Shown piece after piece: positions 1 through 8,535 of a stretch of DNA of 25,899 nt (its first letter is position 1; each line of letters opens with the position of its first letter). This DNA comes from Oidiodendron maius Zn (Eukaryota; Ascomycota; Leotiomycetes; Myxotrichaceae), in NCBI GenBank assembly GCA_000827325.1, contig KN832925.1:1-25899 (forward strand). The letters are read 5' to 3'. Made by a program: the position numbers and the translations under genes. The notes below the pieces were generated by a model. That model made no database searches. It worked only from the letters and a program-made list of their open reading frames with translations, and had not been told where the DNA came from.

Positions 1-86
1 GGTATGCAGCAATCCAGGACCAGGAGGAGGAGGAGGGAANAAAGGGGGGCTATAGAGGCTCCAGGTGGTATCACATAGTCGGCGGT
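1..86. other. Purine-rich edge sequence with one ambiguous base
   Basis: This stretch precedes the first tandem repeat unit. It has a GGA-rich run at about 21-38, an N at position 40 and a G6 run just after it. No reading frame is recognisable. The N beside a purine run suggests a sequencing or assembly uncertainty. Confidence 0.5.
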
Positions 87-425
87 GAGACCGGCTAAGT
101 AGCAGCGAGGACCAGGCGAAGACGCTTCGTGCGTATAGGGACCAATGCATAAGGGTTTCGTCCAGCCCTAAGGGGCACGGTTTACCTTATGATATTTCTA
201 GTAGAGGTTCTGTAGCTAGATAGCTAAACAGAGTATTAATAATAATAATAATAAGACTAGCTAAATAGTAGTAAAGACTAGATAAAGATATTTTATATAT
301 ATAGAGACTAATATATAAAGGTTTTATCTAGCCTTAAGGGATATAGTTTATCTTATAATATTTCTAGTAGAGGTTCTATAGCTAGATAGCTAAATAAAGT
401 ATTAATAATAATAATAATAATAATA
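87..425. repeat. Two-copy 166-bp tandem repeat, second copy RIP-mutated
   Basis: Unit 1 runs from about 87 to 252 and unit 2 from about 253 to 425, an offset of 166 bp. Each ends in an ATA/TAA trinucleotide run (about 236-253 and 402-424). In the stretch from unit position 1 to the trinucleotide run, essentially every difference I could align is C in unit 1 to T in unit 2, or G to A. For example, GACGCTTCGTGCG at 120-132 corresponds to GATATTTTATATA in unit 2. This is what RIP produces on duplicated DNA. The TAA-rich tail recalls the 3' end of a non-LTR retrotransposon, but no coding part is visible, so the family stays open. Confidence 0.8.
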
Positions 426-456
426 TTAAGACTATTAATAAGCTAACTAGATTAAT

Positions 457-1715
457 TAAATCATTAGAATCTCTACTATCTAATAATATAAAAATCATTA
501 AAATCTTATAAAAATTAACTCTAGTATCTAGTATACTATCTATCTACTATAATATATACCTGAATTTAAGACAGTATACTCTTATAAAGATAATTAAATT
601 AGCTCTTGTCTAATATATCCTATATAGTCTATAATATACTCTCTAGCTATTGCCTTATATACTCTAACTTGCTTTTATTATATATAATATCTAGGAATAT
701 TTCAAATAATGGTTTCTTTAACTTCTACTAGATATACTTAATCGGGTTCAAATCTAGGGAATATAGCAGCTAATCTATAATATTCTTAATACTATACTCT
801 TGAAACTAATCCCTAACCTTATATAATATATAAATTGAAGCATTATCTTATATAAAAAGATAGCCAGGAGGTAATATCAAGTAAATAGATACTACTTCTA
901 CCTTAAGAACCTCTAGATAAGACTTAGTAGAATACCTATACTTAGCAGACTTAAAATTATAGTCTATAATATAAAGAGAGCTCTTCCTAAGGTCCTAAAA
1001 GCACCCCTAGACTATAACCTTTATATTCTTCTTATAGTTATACTCTTGAATTATCTTTCAGTCCTATACCTGGTTAGCAGTCCTAAATACCTATTTAGCT
1101 CTTTTACCCCGCCCTCGCTTGACAGAACACTTATTACTCTATATAAATAACCCCTATTCCTCTTCTATATAGCCTTGGTATTTAAGGTACTATATAAGCT
1201 ATTTTGCTGTATTTGCTTCAGTTAATAATGGCCTCCTTCTAGCATGCCAATTGGTAATACTATATTCACTTAAGATTGTCTTAATCGTAGTCCTCTTAAT
1301 CGACAGATTACAGGCTTTAATAACGTCTGCATATGAATCCTTTGGGTATTGTCGTATATAGTATATAATCTTGTATACTGTAGCCTCTGAATACTCTTTT
1401 GGCCGGCCTGATCGTGCCTGCAGATGGCCATCATCGCGTAAATAGTCGAAGTCTTGGGTTGATCGTACAGCCCCTCTAGACACATTTAAGAAGGTCTCAA
1501 TTGACCTACTCTTTACACCCCCTGCAGTTAGTCCAATGATTGCACCTCTTTGATAGGGACTTAATTGATGATTAAAGGACCGATTGCCTGAGATAGAACC
1601 TAATACAGAGCGTTGTGGTGGCATTGTAGTGTGTACAGGAGAAGGGGGTGGATACGTGTCGTGTGAGATTTTACGCGTTTTCGGCTAAATGGCTCAGACT
1701 TTCCGGCACTTACTG
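457..1715 (-). mobile_element. Tc1/mariner-type DNA transposon, RIP-degraded
   Basis: The element is read on the minus strand and encodes a Tc1/mariner transposase. The N-terminal DNA-binding part is open, while the catalytic part is full of TAG/TAA stops. The upper end is sharp: on the minus strand a terminal-repeat-like CAGTAAGTGCCGGAAAG starts at 1715 and is preceded by TA (1716-1717), the usual Tc1/mariner target. The lower end is estimated only: a TAAAATCTTA at 499-508 may be the damaged counterpart of TAAAATCTCA in the upper terminal repeat, which would put the lower end near 455 and give about 1.26 kb, normal for the superfamily. That inverted match is weak and the lower boundary is an inference. 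Confidence 0.7.
705..1624 (-). pseudogene. Tc1/mariner transposase pseudogene
   Basis: Translation starts at the ATG ending at 1624. The first 141 codons are open and carry paired helix-turn-helix DNA-binding sequence (LSPYQRGAIIGL, then a second HTH with SGRPKEYSE). The same frame continues past a TAG at about 1199 into the DDE nuclease region. There one sees CSVKRGRGKRAK, then LILPPGYLF followed by DNASI, then LDLNPIKYI, the DNA.../NPIE region of Tc1-like enzymes. Damage is RIP-type: Trp codons have become TAG, the first catalytic Asp is AAT (Asn, 1133-1135) and the next Glu is AAG. The last catalytic acidic residue is also Lys. The enzyme must be dead. The N-terminal 430 bp is far less mutated than the rest. 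Confidence 0.85.
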
Positions 1716-1989
1716 TAACTCCCAGTTTCATCCATGGAGGATAGAAAGGAGGGGAGGATTGCAAGAACCGAGCCCCCGCGGCGGCAGCGGGTTCTACAGA
1801 TGCAGGGTAAGTGGTATTTGGGAAAATCTGCGGTAAAGTCAACTTGGTACTGTGAGAGGTACCCCGGGAGGATACAGAAGAGGATGGAGAGATAGGGATG
1901 CTCACTCCGGTATTAAAACCCAGGATCACCGCAGTATTAGAAGCAGTCGTGCAGGTTGTCAGCAGAACGAGGGCGGTTGCAGGAATCAT
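1716..1989 (-). pseudogene. GH3 beta-glucosidase, 5' fragment only
   Basis: The minus-strand frame opens at 1989 with a signal-peptide-like start (hydrophobic ALVLLTTC), followed by a Ser/Thr/Pro-rich stretch. It then reads FLQSSPPFYP and PW, which resembles the mature N-terminus of secreted GH3 beta-glucosidases (SPPYYPSPW). Such enzymes release glucose from cellobiose. Only about 90 residues precede the TA where the Tc1/mariner element begins. Right after PPW a second frame gives a plausible GH3-like continuation (MDETGS), so a one- or two-base indel may also be present. The remaining roughly 700 residues are not found on the far side of the transposon. The call rests on one motif plus the secretion signal. 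Confidence 0.4.
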
Positions 1990-3080
1990 CGTGACAAGAA
2001 GATGGACTAGAATTCAATGTTGTTGTTCAAACTCCTCCTGGACGATGAGCGAGAGCTGCTTACGATGGACATCAGTTGTTTATTTTATATGCTCCTTCCC
2101 CAGGTGCCATGATCTCGGAAGGGGACCTACTGTGATTGTCGGCCATATTGTATTACGGGGAATTATTGATACATCCCCGCACCGATTCTAGTGTTGCGAC
2201 ATTTTTTGGTTTCCTAAGTGGGGCGATCTTTTTGCTCCTCCGGCTCAACTTCCGGTGTTATTAGGCTCTCTTGAAGGGTACATCTACTTCCCGTCGGGTT
2301 AGCCCCGCTTACGCGGAAGTCCGGAATATGATGCAATGGAACTTCCAGGTAGGTTCCAGTGACGCCAAAGACGGCTGAAGTTCACCGTATACCTTCCAGG
2401 TCGCTACTACATACCACAAGGCCTCTGTGATTCCGTCATATGAGGCATTGCCGCCTCACATATGCCGGCAATTCTCCTTTCGAGCATGTTTAAATTATGT
2501 TGGCTGACTTTCAGAGTTCCGCGATTACTACCTCGCTATGGTGGGGGCGCAGAGAAGTCAATGGCTCCAAGAAATGATCCAAGGGTATTAATAATCCAAG
2601 ATTCTCCACGCGGTTAAGGGCCATATCCTCTCAACCCAGAATGCAATGACTGTTGCTGGATTGTTGCCCCCCAAGATGGGTCTGTGGCTGCATTTGAAGC
2701 CAGCAGTTTCTGGTTCCGAATTATTCGCACTCTGCTTATGTGGAGACCTGCACAGCCGGGTGACCGGGGACAATGAGCTAATTTGCCCTGCAACTTCAGA
2801 AAGCCTACAGAACTAGATAAATTATCAAATAGACTCATATTTGTGGGCACGATATTAAGAATCAACAAAAGTGGGTGTGTGGGCATTGGCTAGGAGGACT
2901 GGGCTCCGTAAATACAGGGAATAAGGCCCTAAATCTTTGCCTAATTAGGGGTGGGTGCGCTGGGGCTATAGTCTACAGGGGACGTTTCAGGGTACCGTAG
3001 CGGAGTTAGCGGCTCAGACCCCTGAAGGCTCGGGACTTTTGACCGCGGCCTTCGTTTGAGATTTTAGTGATATATCATCT
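1990..3080. other. Intergenic, no recognised gene
   Basis: Mixed-composition DNA upstream of the GH3 fragment. Short open frames occur (for example minus strand 2614-2886), but none has a recognisable motif or believable codon pattern. A near-perfect hairpin lies at 2437-2464: CATATGAGGC pairs with GCCTCACATATG around a six-base loop, with one bulged base. No promoter element could be assigned. Confidence 0.5.
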
Positions 3081-3081
3081 T

Positions 3082-3700
3082 CCCAGGGGTGAATGCAGAG
3101 TAGTAAGCGAGCCAACGATTACCTAGGCGGTCTGTGATTTAGCGATGCAACAAGGATAGCCCACGTGGCTTGGGGACGGGAGCCTTCAGGCACCGCACGG
3201 TACGATTGTGGAGTAAGTGAACCAATGATATGTCATTCCGAGATACTCGCACCCCTGGTAGAGCCTCAGCTGGTCATTATACAGGGGTATGCAGGTGGCG
3301 TAGTTACGCGAATGATCTCTCGATCCGAGATCCGGAAATAATCCTTTGACAGAACCGTTCCGTAATATCCAGAGATTGCTGTAGTACGGATGCAACGGCA
3401 ACGAGTTACTGTTCCCATGGGGCATAGAACATAGGAATAGTCTGCCATAAGATTATGTAAATTAGTTCACCATTGATTGCGGGGCTGTACATCAATACGT
3501 AAGAGATTCGAACAATTCGGATGCGGAAACCATTGGCTACATTTGTAGCCGCAGACCCACGTTAAAAGGGGGCGACAGCCATCCCAATATACAACAAATC
3601 CAGGCATCCTGACCAGTAAGGTCTATCGTCGTCAGCTGTCTCGGCCGGCGAGTGTGGAGCAATTGGGCCAATGATTTCTCTATCCGAGAATCTCGCATCT
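3082..3700. repeat. Cluster of diverged ~45-bp repeats
   Basis: Three related segments lie at about 3203-3250, 3289-3335 and 3650-3696. The first and last match at roughly three quarters of aligned positions; shared cores are TGTGGAG, CCAATGAT and CCGAGA. A weaker fourth copy is at about 3088-3130. On the minus strand two copies encode SDREII-like peptides, each followed by a segment with a Cys and an IGM or LGM motif. This could be the ruin of a gene built of repeated cysteine-containing modules, but frames shift between copies and no intact protein results. Confidence 0.5.
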
Positions 3701-4020
3701 ACTAGCGAAGTCTGAGCGGGATGACCCTCGTACCCTGGTGCTCCTGCCTCCCTGTTACAGTATTGTATATGACAACGTCCATACCAAGACCAATCACTAT
3801 CAACCAATCACGCTACTAGATATGATATCAAGCTACGCTAAGTATGCTTACCTTGGTAAAGCACTTCGTAGTCTTATCTCTGGCTTTATCTCCTGTCTTC
3901 GGGAATCAGGAGTGCGATTAAGTATCCGAAATGCAGAAGAAAAGGTAAACCACTTTCTTCAAGAGAATATATTAAACCCGGAAGATAGCGCACTTTCTCT
4001 CATCTGAAATCCAGTGTACT

Positions 4021-4141
4021 GAGGCACAGGCCGTAAAATATATTATGCTGCCTTTATTCTGCCTTCGATCAATCCTGTTTGCCCATATAAAGCAGAATCG
4101 TTTGGCGAGGGCGGTGTAACATACTTTACGGCCTATACCTC
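4021..4141. mobile_element. MITE-like element with ~31-bp inverted ends
   Basis: A 121-bp segment begins GAGGCACAGGCCGTAAAATA and its opposite end, read on the other strand, begins GAGGTATAGGCCGTAAAGTA. The two arms can be paired over about 31 bp, and all mismatches are transitions (C/T or A/G). The interior has no coding capacity. A miniature inverted-repeat transposable element fits. Target duplication is unclear: CATCTGA occurs at 4001-4007 and at 4142-4148, but the left copy is 13 bp away from the arm. Confidence 0.7.
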
Positions 4142-4472
4142 CATCTGAGACGGCGGTGTCGTTGCCGACCTCCGACCATGCCAGGATCAGGTAAGCCGCT
4201 ACTTCTCTGAAAATTGCAGGATCTAATTGACCATATTTACAGTTGTGGTCTCCGTGATGTGATGGCCACTGATGAAGTCGGGCCTCATCTTGCTAACCAA
4301 ATAAGGCCAAAGGAGAGAAATGAAGGAAGCATGGTGGATGTCCTTCGATTTGAGAAGATATCTGCATGGTTTTAACTCATTTTTTCACAATAACAAATCG
4401 GGTGATATATGCGTATTTTTCAGTTACCCTATTCTACATGCGTAATTCTTCTGCTGTGTGTGTTCGTGGGTT
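4142..4472. other. Intergenic; possible remnant of an intron-containing 5' exon
   Basis: An ATG at about 4178 is followed after 13 nt by GTAAGC, and about 60 bp later by TTTACAG, so a short exon-intron-exon structure can be drawn. The spliced frame stops after about ten codons (TGA near 4260). This is too little to call a gene. The rest is plain sequence beyond the 3' end of the F-box gene. Confidence 0.3.
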
Positions 4473-5414
4473 TCATGACACCGCATTTTGTAGAGCAACG
4501 GTGCAGCCCGCTTCTGCTTCAGTATAAGAGACAATTTCGGACAAAGTGTCAGGGACTTTGCAAAGAAATTGAACTATGTTGATGTTTGGTACTTGTGAAC
4601 AGTGGGAAAGCTTTCTGGCGTCCGATACTAGGACGTTTAGCAAGCTCCGTCCAAACCGTTCGCTAAATCGACAATCCAAAACGAAGCTATCCATATCAAG
4701 CTGATAGCGAGTATTAGGCTCCAAGTTGAGGTCTATGATAAATGTTTCCAACAAGGGCCGACAAGTGTACTTAAACTGCAGTAGATCAGAACAAATCTCG
4801 CGCAAGCGAAGGTCGAATCGGCGAGATTGCGGAAAGTTTTTGGCGATTATTTCACAAACATGAGGCTTATCGACCCAGGAGTCATATATTTGGAGCCGAT
4901 TCTCTAGTTCTGCTCCAGGAAAGTCGATTTTCACAAACTCCAGATGGAGATTGGAAAGACCAGAAAGGATATTTTCAAATGTCGATGCGTAGATAATATT
5001 CCATGAACTCTCGATCTCCAAAAAATTGCAAAATGTAAATGATCGCAGTCCTCGGAAATACTGTATCTTCTGGGCCAATTCAATCAATGCAGCATTGATT
5101 CCATATACCCACGCCTCGGAATAAGGAACAGGGTGTGTAAAAGTATTAGAGTAATCTCGTCTGCTCTCTTGATATTCAAGATTTGAATAGTTTAAGATAA
5201 TGCGAATTGAGCGCGTGTAGCTGTAAAGAAGCTCCAGAAATTCGTCAGAGAGGATGGGTATTCTGAACAAAGTAGACGGTGACAATCTGATATATCGGAG
5301 AAGCCGCCTTCGAATTGGATGGTACCAACTTCGACATATCAGCAGTTGCTGAGGTCTGACATCAATATATTGGAAAATATTATCCAGTACTTCCGGAGAA
5401 AGAAGTTGGGCCAT
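4473..5414 (-). CDS. F-box protein
   Basis: A single-exon minus-strand frame encodes 313 residues if started at the ATG ending at 5414. That start places an F-box (residues about 2-40) at the very N-terminus: LLSPEVLDNIFQYID, then LLICRSWYHPIRRR, matching the L-P-E-(I/V)-L...I...V-C+x-W pattern. An in-frame upstream ATG at 5490-5492 would add 26 residues with no motif, so the inner start is preferred. F-box proteins recruit substrates to SCF ubiquitin ligases through Skp1. The remaining 270 residues have scattered leucine-rich segments (LRSFTF, LSNLHLEF, PLLETFIIDL) but no clear repeat; the substrate is unknown. No internal stops and little RIP damage. Fungal accessory regions often carry many such orphan F-box genes. 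Confidence 0.75.
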   Translation of the reverse strand: MAQLLSPEVLDNIFQYIDVRPQQLLICRSWYHPIRRRLLRYIRLSPSTLFRIPILSDEFLELLYSYTRSIRIILNYSNLEYQESRRDYSNTFTHPVPYSEAWVYGINAALIELAQKIQYFRGLRSFTFCNFLEIESSWNIIYASTFENILSGLSNLHLEFVKIDFPGAELENRLQIYDSWVDKPHVCEIIAKNFPQSRRFDLRLREICSDLLQFKYTCRPLLETFIIDLNLEPNTRYQLDMDSFVLDCRFSERFGRSLLNVLVSDARKLSHCSQVPNINIVQFLCKVPDTLSEIVSYTEAEAGCTVALQNAVS

Positions 5415-5492
5415 ATTGATAATGGTGAGCCGGGCAGTAATCACCTCAACCCAGCAGGCATACAGTCGCATATATAGGCACGCAGCACTCAT

Positions 5493-5829
5493 GCGGCTAA
5501 GAAGTGCTGAGCATGGGATGTTATGTTAGCCGTAAATAGATGAAGGTGGTGCGGGCGAATATTATCCTCTTCACGACGTCTTGCTCAGTCCCACGCAACT
5601 GCCCTCCCTGCGCTCGAGGAGCGTTAAGTTCTGGCAACTCGGCTGTCGCTACAGAAATACATGTCGGAGAAGTGACGACATCACGGAGTGGGGATTGGAT
5701 AAGAAAATGTTACAAGGGTAATATTGACACCGGGTATCACTGCATCCGAAAGTGTAGCCATGTACCAAGAGCCTGAGAGGGGTCATTAACTCAAGCCCTT
5801 ACTAGACTCTACAGTTAGTATAGCTGATA
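5493..5829. other. Intergenic between divergent frames
   Basis: This is the upstream region of the F-box gene. A 78-codon plus-strand frame (5540-5776) is open but shows no motif, signal peptide or family resemblance I can name, so it is not called as a gene. Confidence 0.4.
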
Positions 5830-6375
5830 GTGTTCAATGCATCCATAATAAGAGATGCATGTAGCAGATCTGATGCCATTCGAAAAACGATGGATCTCGA
5901 GCACTTGGAGATGATGGTTCTAGAAATGGGACGATCGTCTTTCGCGGAAATGGCTGGTCTGCGAACTATTCGGATTCATAAACAGTTGGCTGAATTTGCG
6001 ATCTCGGAACCAAATTATTGTGGTATATCCCGTAGAATTTTCACAAATTGTGTTCCCTCTTTGCCACTACTAGAAGAGGCTATCTGCACATTCCTTAAAA
6101 TCCATATTGCTATAACAGGTATTTCCAACAAGTAGATGCTGAGATCTCGGGTAAAACTGGTTGACGATAGTTTCATCATTGGATCCGAGTGCTGTGATGG
6201 ATCAGACCTCTGCTATTCAACCAGAGTCTCTAACGAAGAGTATTGCTGTGAATTTTGCGTCTGCAGTCCACTACTGGAAATAGCGATATCGGAATTCTTC
6301 ACCAAGATGTGTGGGGGCCATTGGAATCCAATTCTATATGCGGAAAAGAGTATCAACAGCGATCGGCGCAATTAA
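5830..6375 (+). pseudogene. Hypothetical frame interrupted by one TAG
   Basis: One reading frame runs from 5830 to 6375 and is broken only by a TAG at 6133-6135, immediately followed by ATG. The first part has leucine-rich sequence (LEHLEMMVLEMG, then AGLRTIRIH). The two halves each contain a similar segment, PLLEEAICTFL and PLLEIAISEFF, spaced about 200 bp apart, so an internal duplication or repeat structure is likely. The protein family is not recognised; an F-box/LRR relative is possible given the neighbour on the other strand. A separate frame at 6311-6550 continues with a beta-rich-looking stretch (KRCSRIEIPLAQP, VQFTLRNGSTEIYFG) and may be the true continuation after a frameshift. Confidence 0.4.
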
Positions 6376-6790
6376 GTTGGGCGCCCAGACTGTTCTGGGG
6401 GACGAAAAGCGGTGTTCTCGGATCGAGATACCATTGGCTCAACCGCAGCTAGTACAATTCACACTCCGGAACGGCAGCACGGAAATATATTTCGGGTTAA
6501 TGAATATGGAATGCCAAGAGGCTATGGTACGCACAAGCTTTGCGATGTAAGCACTTGATGACAAATGCAGGGTAGGATGATTTTTGGGCACGAGGCTACA
6601 GTATTTGGTATTGTAAGACATTCATTACTCATTTCTCACTTTTCGAACGCTATCGCTAATGTTTTTTAGCTGAGTAATGAATTTGGATTTTCTGATATCA
6701 TAGTCTCAGCCCGAGTAGTTTTCTCAAAAGTAAAAGCCAAAGCCCAGTATTCCAACCGACTCGAAAGACTACCTCGAGAACTTATATCAG
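6376..6790. other. Tail of the hypothetical frame and nitrilase 5' flank
   Basis: After the open frame that ends at 6550, about 240 bp lead to the nitrilase ATG. No clear TATA box or repeat is visible. Short minus-strand frames here have no motif. Confidence 0.4.
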
Positions 6791-7897
6791 ATGGCCATAA
6801 AGGCAGCAGTGGTGCAAGCAGAGCCAGAGTGGCTTGATTTGCAAAGCAGCGTTGAAAAAACATGTGTTATGATTGCTGAAGCTGCCACCAATGGGGCTAA
6901 AATTATTGCCTTTCCAGAGCTGTGGATTCCAGGATACCCTGGGTGGATCTGGTAAAACCTACAGATTCTAAACTCGCGTTAAATCTTGCTAATAATGCTA
7001 AGGGCGCGACCTGTTGACTTTGAACTTAACATCGAGTATACGAAGAACTCCCTTGTTGTAGATTCCGAGGAAATGAGAAGGCTGTGCGAGTGTGCTGCAG
7101 AAAATAGTATAGTTGTTTGTTTGGGCTTTTCTGAGCGCAGTGGGGGTTCCCTTTATATTGCACAGTGTCTCATTGGAGAAGAAGGGCATTTGCTAATGAC
7201 CAGGAGAAAACTGAAGCCGGTTCACATGGAGCGAACCATTTTCGGAGATGCCAATGGCTCATCGCTGCTCAATGTTGTGCCCGCATCGGTTGGAAGGGTT
7301 GGCGCATTATCATGCGGGGTATGGAACTTCTTTAACAATAGCGATAGTTGCTAACCATCAGAAAGGAGCATTTTCAGCCCTTATTGAAGTATCACACCTT
7401 TTCTCAGCAGGAGGAAATTCATGTTTCTGCGTGGCCGCCTGTGGTACCATTTACTGGCGGGGTGGCTCCCTTTTCCATGTCAAAGGAAGGTGAGAAATCT
7501 CTGGAATTTATTCATGTCATCCATGGTTGCTAACGACAAAGCAGCTGCTGAACAAGCATCCCGAATATATTCTATCGAATCTCAGACATTTACTCTACAT
7601 TCCACAAACATCATCGGAGAACGTGGTATAGAGAAGTTGAGAACTCAACAAGCGCCTATATTTAATATCGTTGGCGGGGGTGCTGCAGCAGTTTTCGGCC
7701 CTGATGGACGTAAGCTTTCCAACGAACTTCCAGGCACGGTAGAAGGTCTGGTGTATGCTTATTTAGACTTTGATCAAATACTGAAGGAGAAAGCATTACT
7801 GGACTCGTGTGGGCATAATAGCCGACCAGATCTACTATGGCTTGGCGTGAATACAGATGATCAAAAGCCAGTCAGAAGCAAACACCTTTTAGACTAA
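6791..7897 (+). CDS. Nitrilase/cyanide hydratase-family carbon-nitrogen hydrolase, four exons
   Basis: Exons at 6791-6951, 7003-7318, 7366-7489 and 7542-7897 join into 957 nt encoding 318 residues, normal for the family. Introns are 51, 47 and 52 nt; two have clear branch sites (GCTAAT, GCTAAC). Nitrilases hydrolyse organic nitriles to acids; cyanide hydratase is a close fungal relative. The Glu-Lys-Cys triad is present: E43 in [11 protein letters not shown]123 in RRKLKP, C158 in ALSC. The residue after the nucleophile is Gly (SC-G-EHFQP) where nitrilases normally have Trp (CWE). That codon, GGG, abuts the second donor site. The acceptor at 7365 was chosen because it restores EHFQPLLKY; the acceptor four bases earlier breaks the frame. 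The third intron could also end three bases later (one residue shorter). The substrate cannot be told from sequence. Confidence 0.88.
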
Positions 7898-8041
7898 ATT
7901 AGGAAGCATGACGTATTCCGAATCGAGGCATTTGGTTGACTGTCATGGTTCAACGTTTTACAAAGCGCTAACAATGCAATTACTATTCCGTCCACGCTAT
8001 TCTTGCTCACACGCGGTAACCTTTTTACGTACCGAAAACCT

Positions 8042-8535
8042 TTAGTCTTGCACCCAAATCACTGATTTCTTATCACCCGCGCCACTGGTGGGAGTGCCAA
8101 ATACATGCTGAGCATTGAGCTCCCAGTCCACGGGGATGTTCCAGGCCTTCTGGACACCGGCATCGATGGGAGGGTTGTAGTGCTGGAGGTTAGCGCCAAA
8201 CCCCTCGGCCTCGAGGGCGGTCCAGGTGATGTGCTGAGCCATGCAATCGGAGTGGATAGCCCAGATGGGGAACTTATCGGCGATGATGGCATACTTCTCT
8301 TGCATGTCCTTGACGACCGACTTTCAGACGAAGAAGAGGATCTGTCGAGTATGTTAAGAGGAATGGATAAAGGAGATATCCTGTATGAGTGAGGTATACG
8401 ACAAGAACATAGTGCGGCGAGGAGGGTAATTTACCGTTCCGTAGGCTACCTGGAACATGTCCAATTTCTGCTCGGTCGAGGTGTACTTGATGGCGGGCAT
8501 AACAGCCTTGGCGGCGGTCTTATTCGTGGTGTGTC
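8042..8535 (-). pseudogene. Nitroreductase family protein (fungal Hbn1/Frm2 type), C-terminal remnant
   Basis: On the minus strand a segment from about 8535 to 8436 reads TEQKLDMFQVAYGT. A likely intron follows (GTAAAT donor at 8434, CGACAG acceptor at 8342, 93 nt), and the frame resumes as ILFF. The last exon, down to 8042, contains KDMQEKYAIIADKFPIWA and then TALEAEGFGANLQHYNP, close to the C-terminal half of FMN-dependent fungal nitroreductases. The expected order is conserved. A TGA at 8324-8326 interrupts it just after ILFF, where such proteins have an acidic pair, and the N-terminal FMN-binding half is absent upstream. It is therefore a truncated, stop-bearing copy. An ATG at 8303-8305 leaves an 87-codon open tail that is unlikely to fold alone. 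Confidence 0.75.

Noticed and set aside
236-424. ATA/TAA runs as a possible CRISPR-like or centromeric repeat
   Set aside because: They are simple trinucleotide microsatellites ending the 166-bp repeat units; there are no spacers and the context is fungal.
725-745. GGTTCAAATCT resembling a tRNA T-arm
   Set aside because: It falls in the transposase frame (the LDLNPIK segment on the minus strand) and no acceptor stem or anticodon arm can be folded around it.
1898-2191. 97-codon plus-strand open frame
   Set aside because: Overlaps the GH3-like start on the other strand and shows no motif; treated as a shadow.
2588-2886. Overlapping minus-strand open frames of 61 and 90 codons
   Set aside because: No recognisable motif, no splice structure and no supporting context.
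4001-4148. CATCTGA direct repeat as MITE target duplication
   Set aside because: The left copy is separated from the inverted arm by 13 bp, so it does not flank the element directly and may be chance.
8105-8392. 95-codon plus-strand frame
   Set aside because: Antisense shadow of the nitroreductase remnant, whose minus-strand translation matches a known family.
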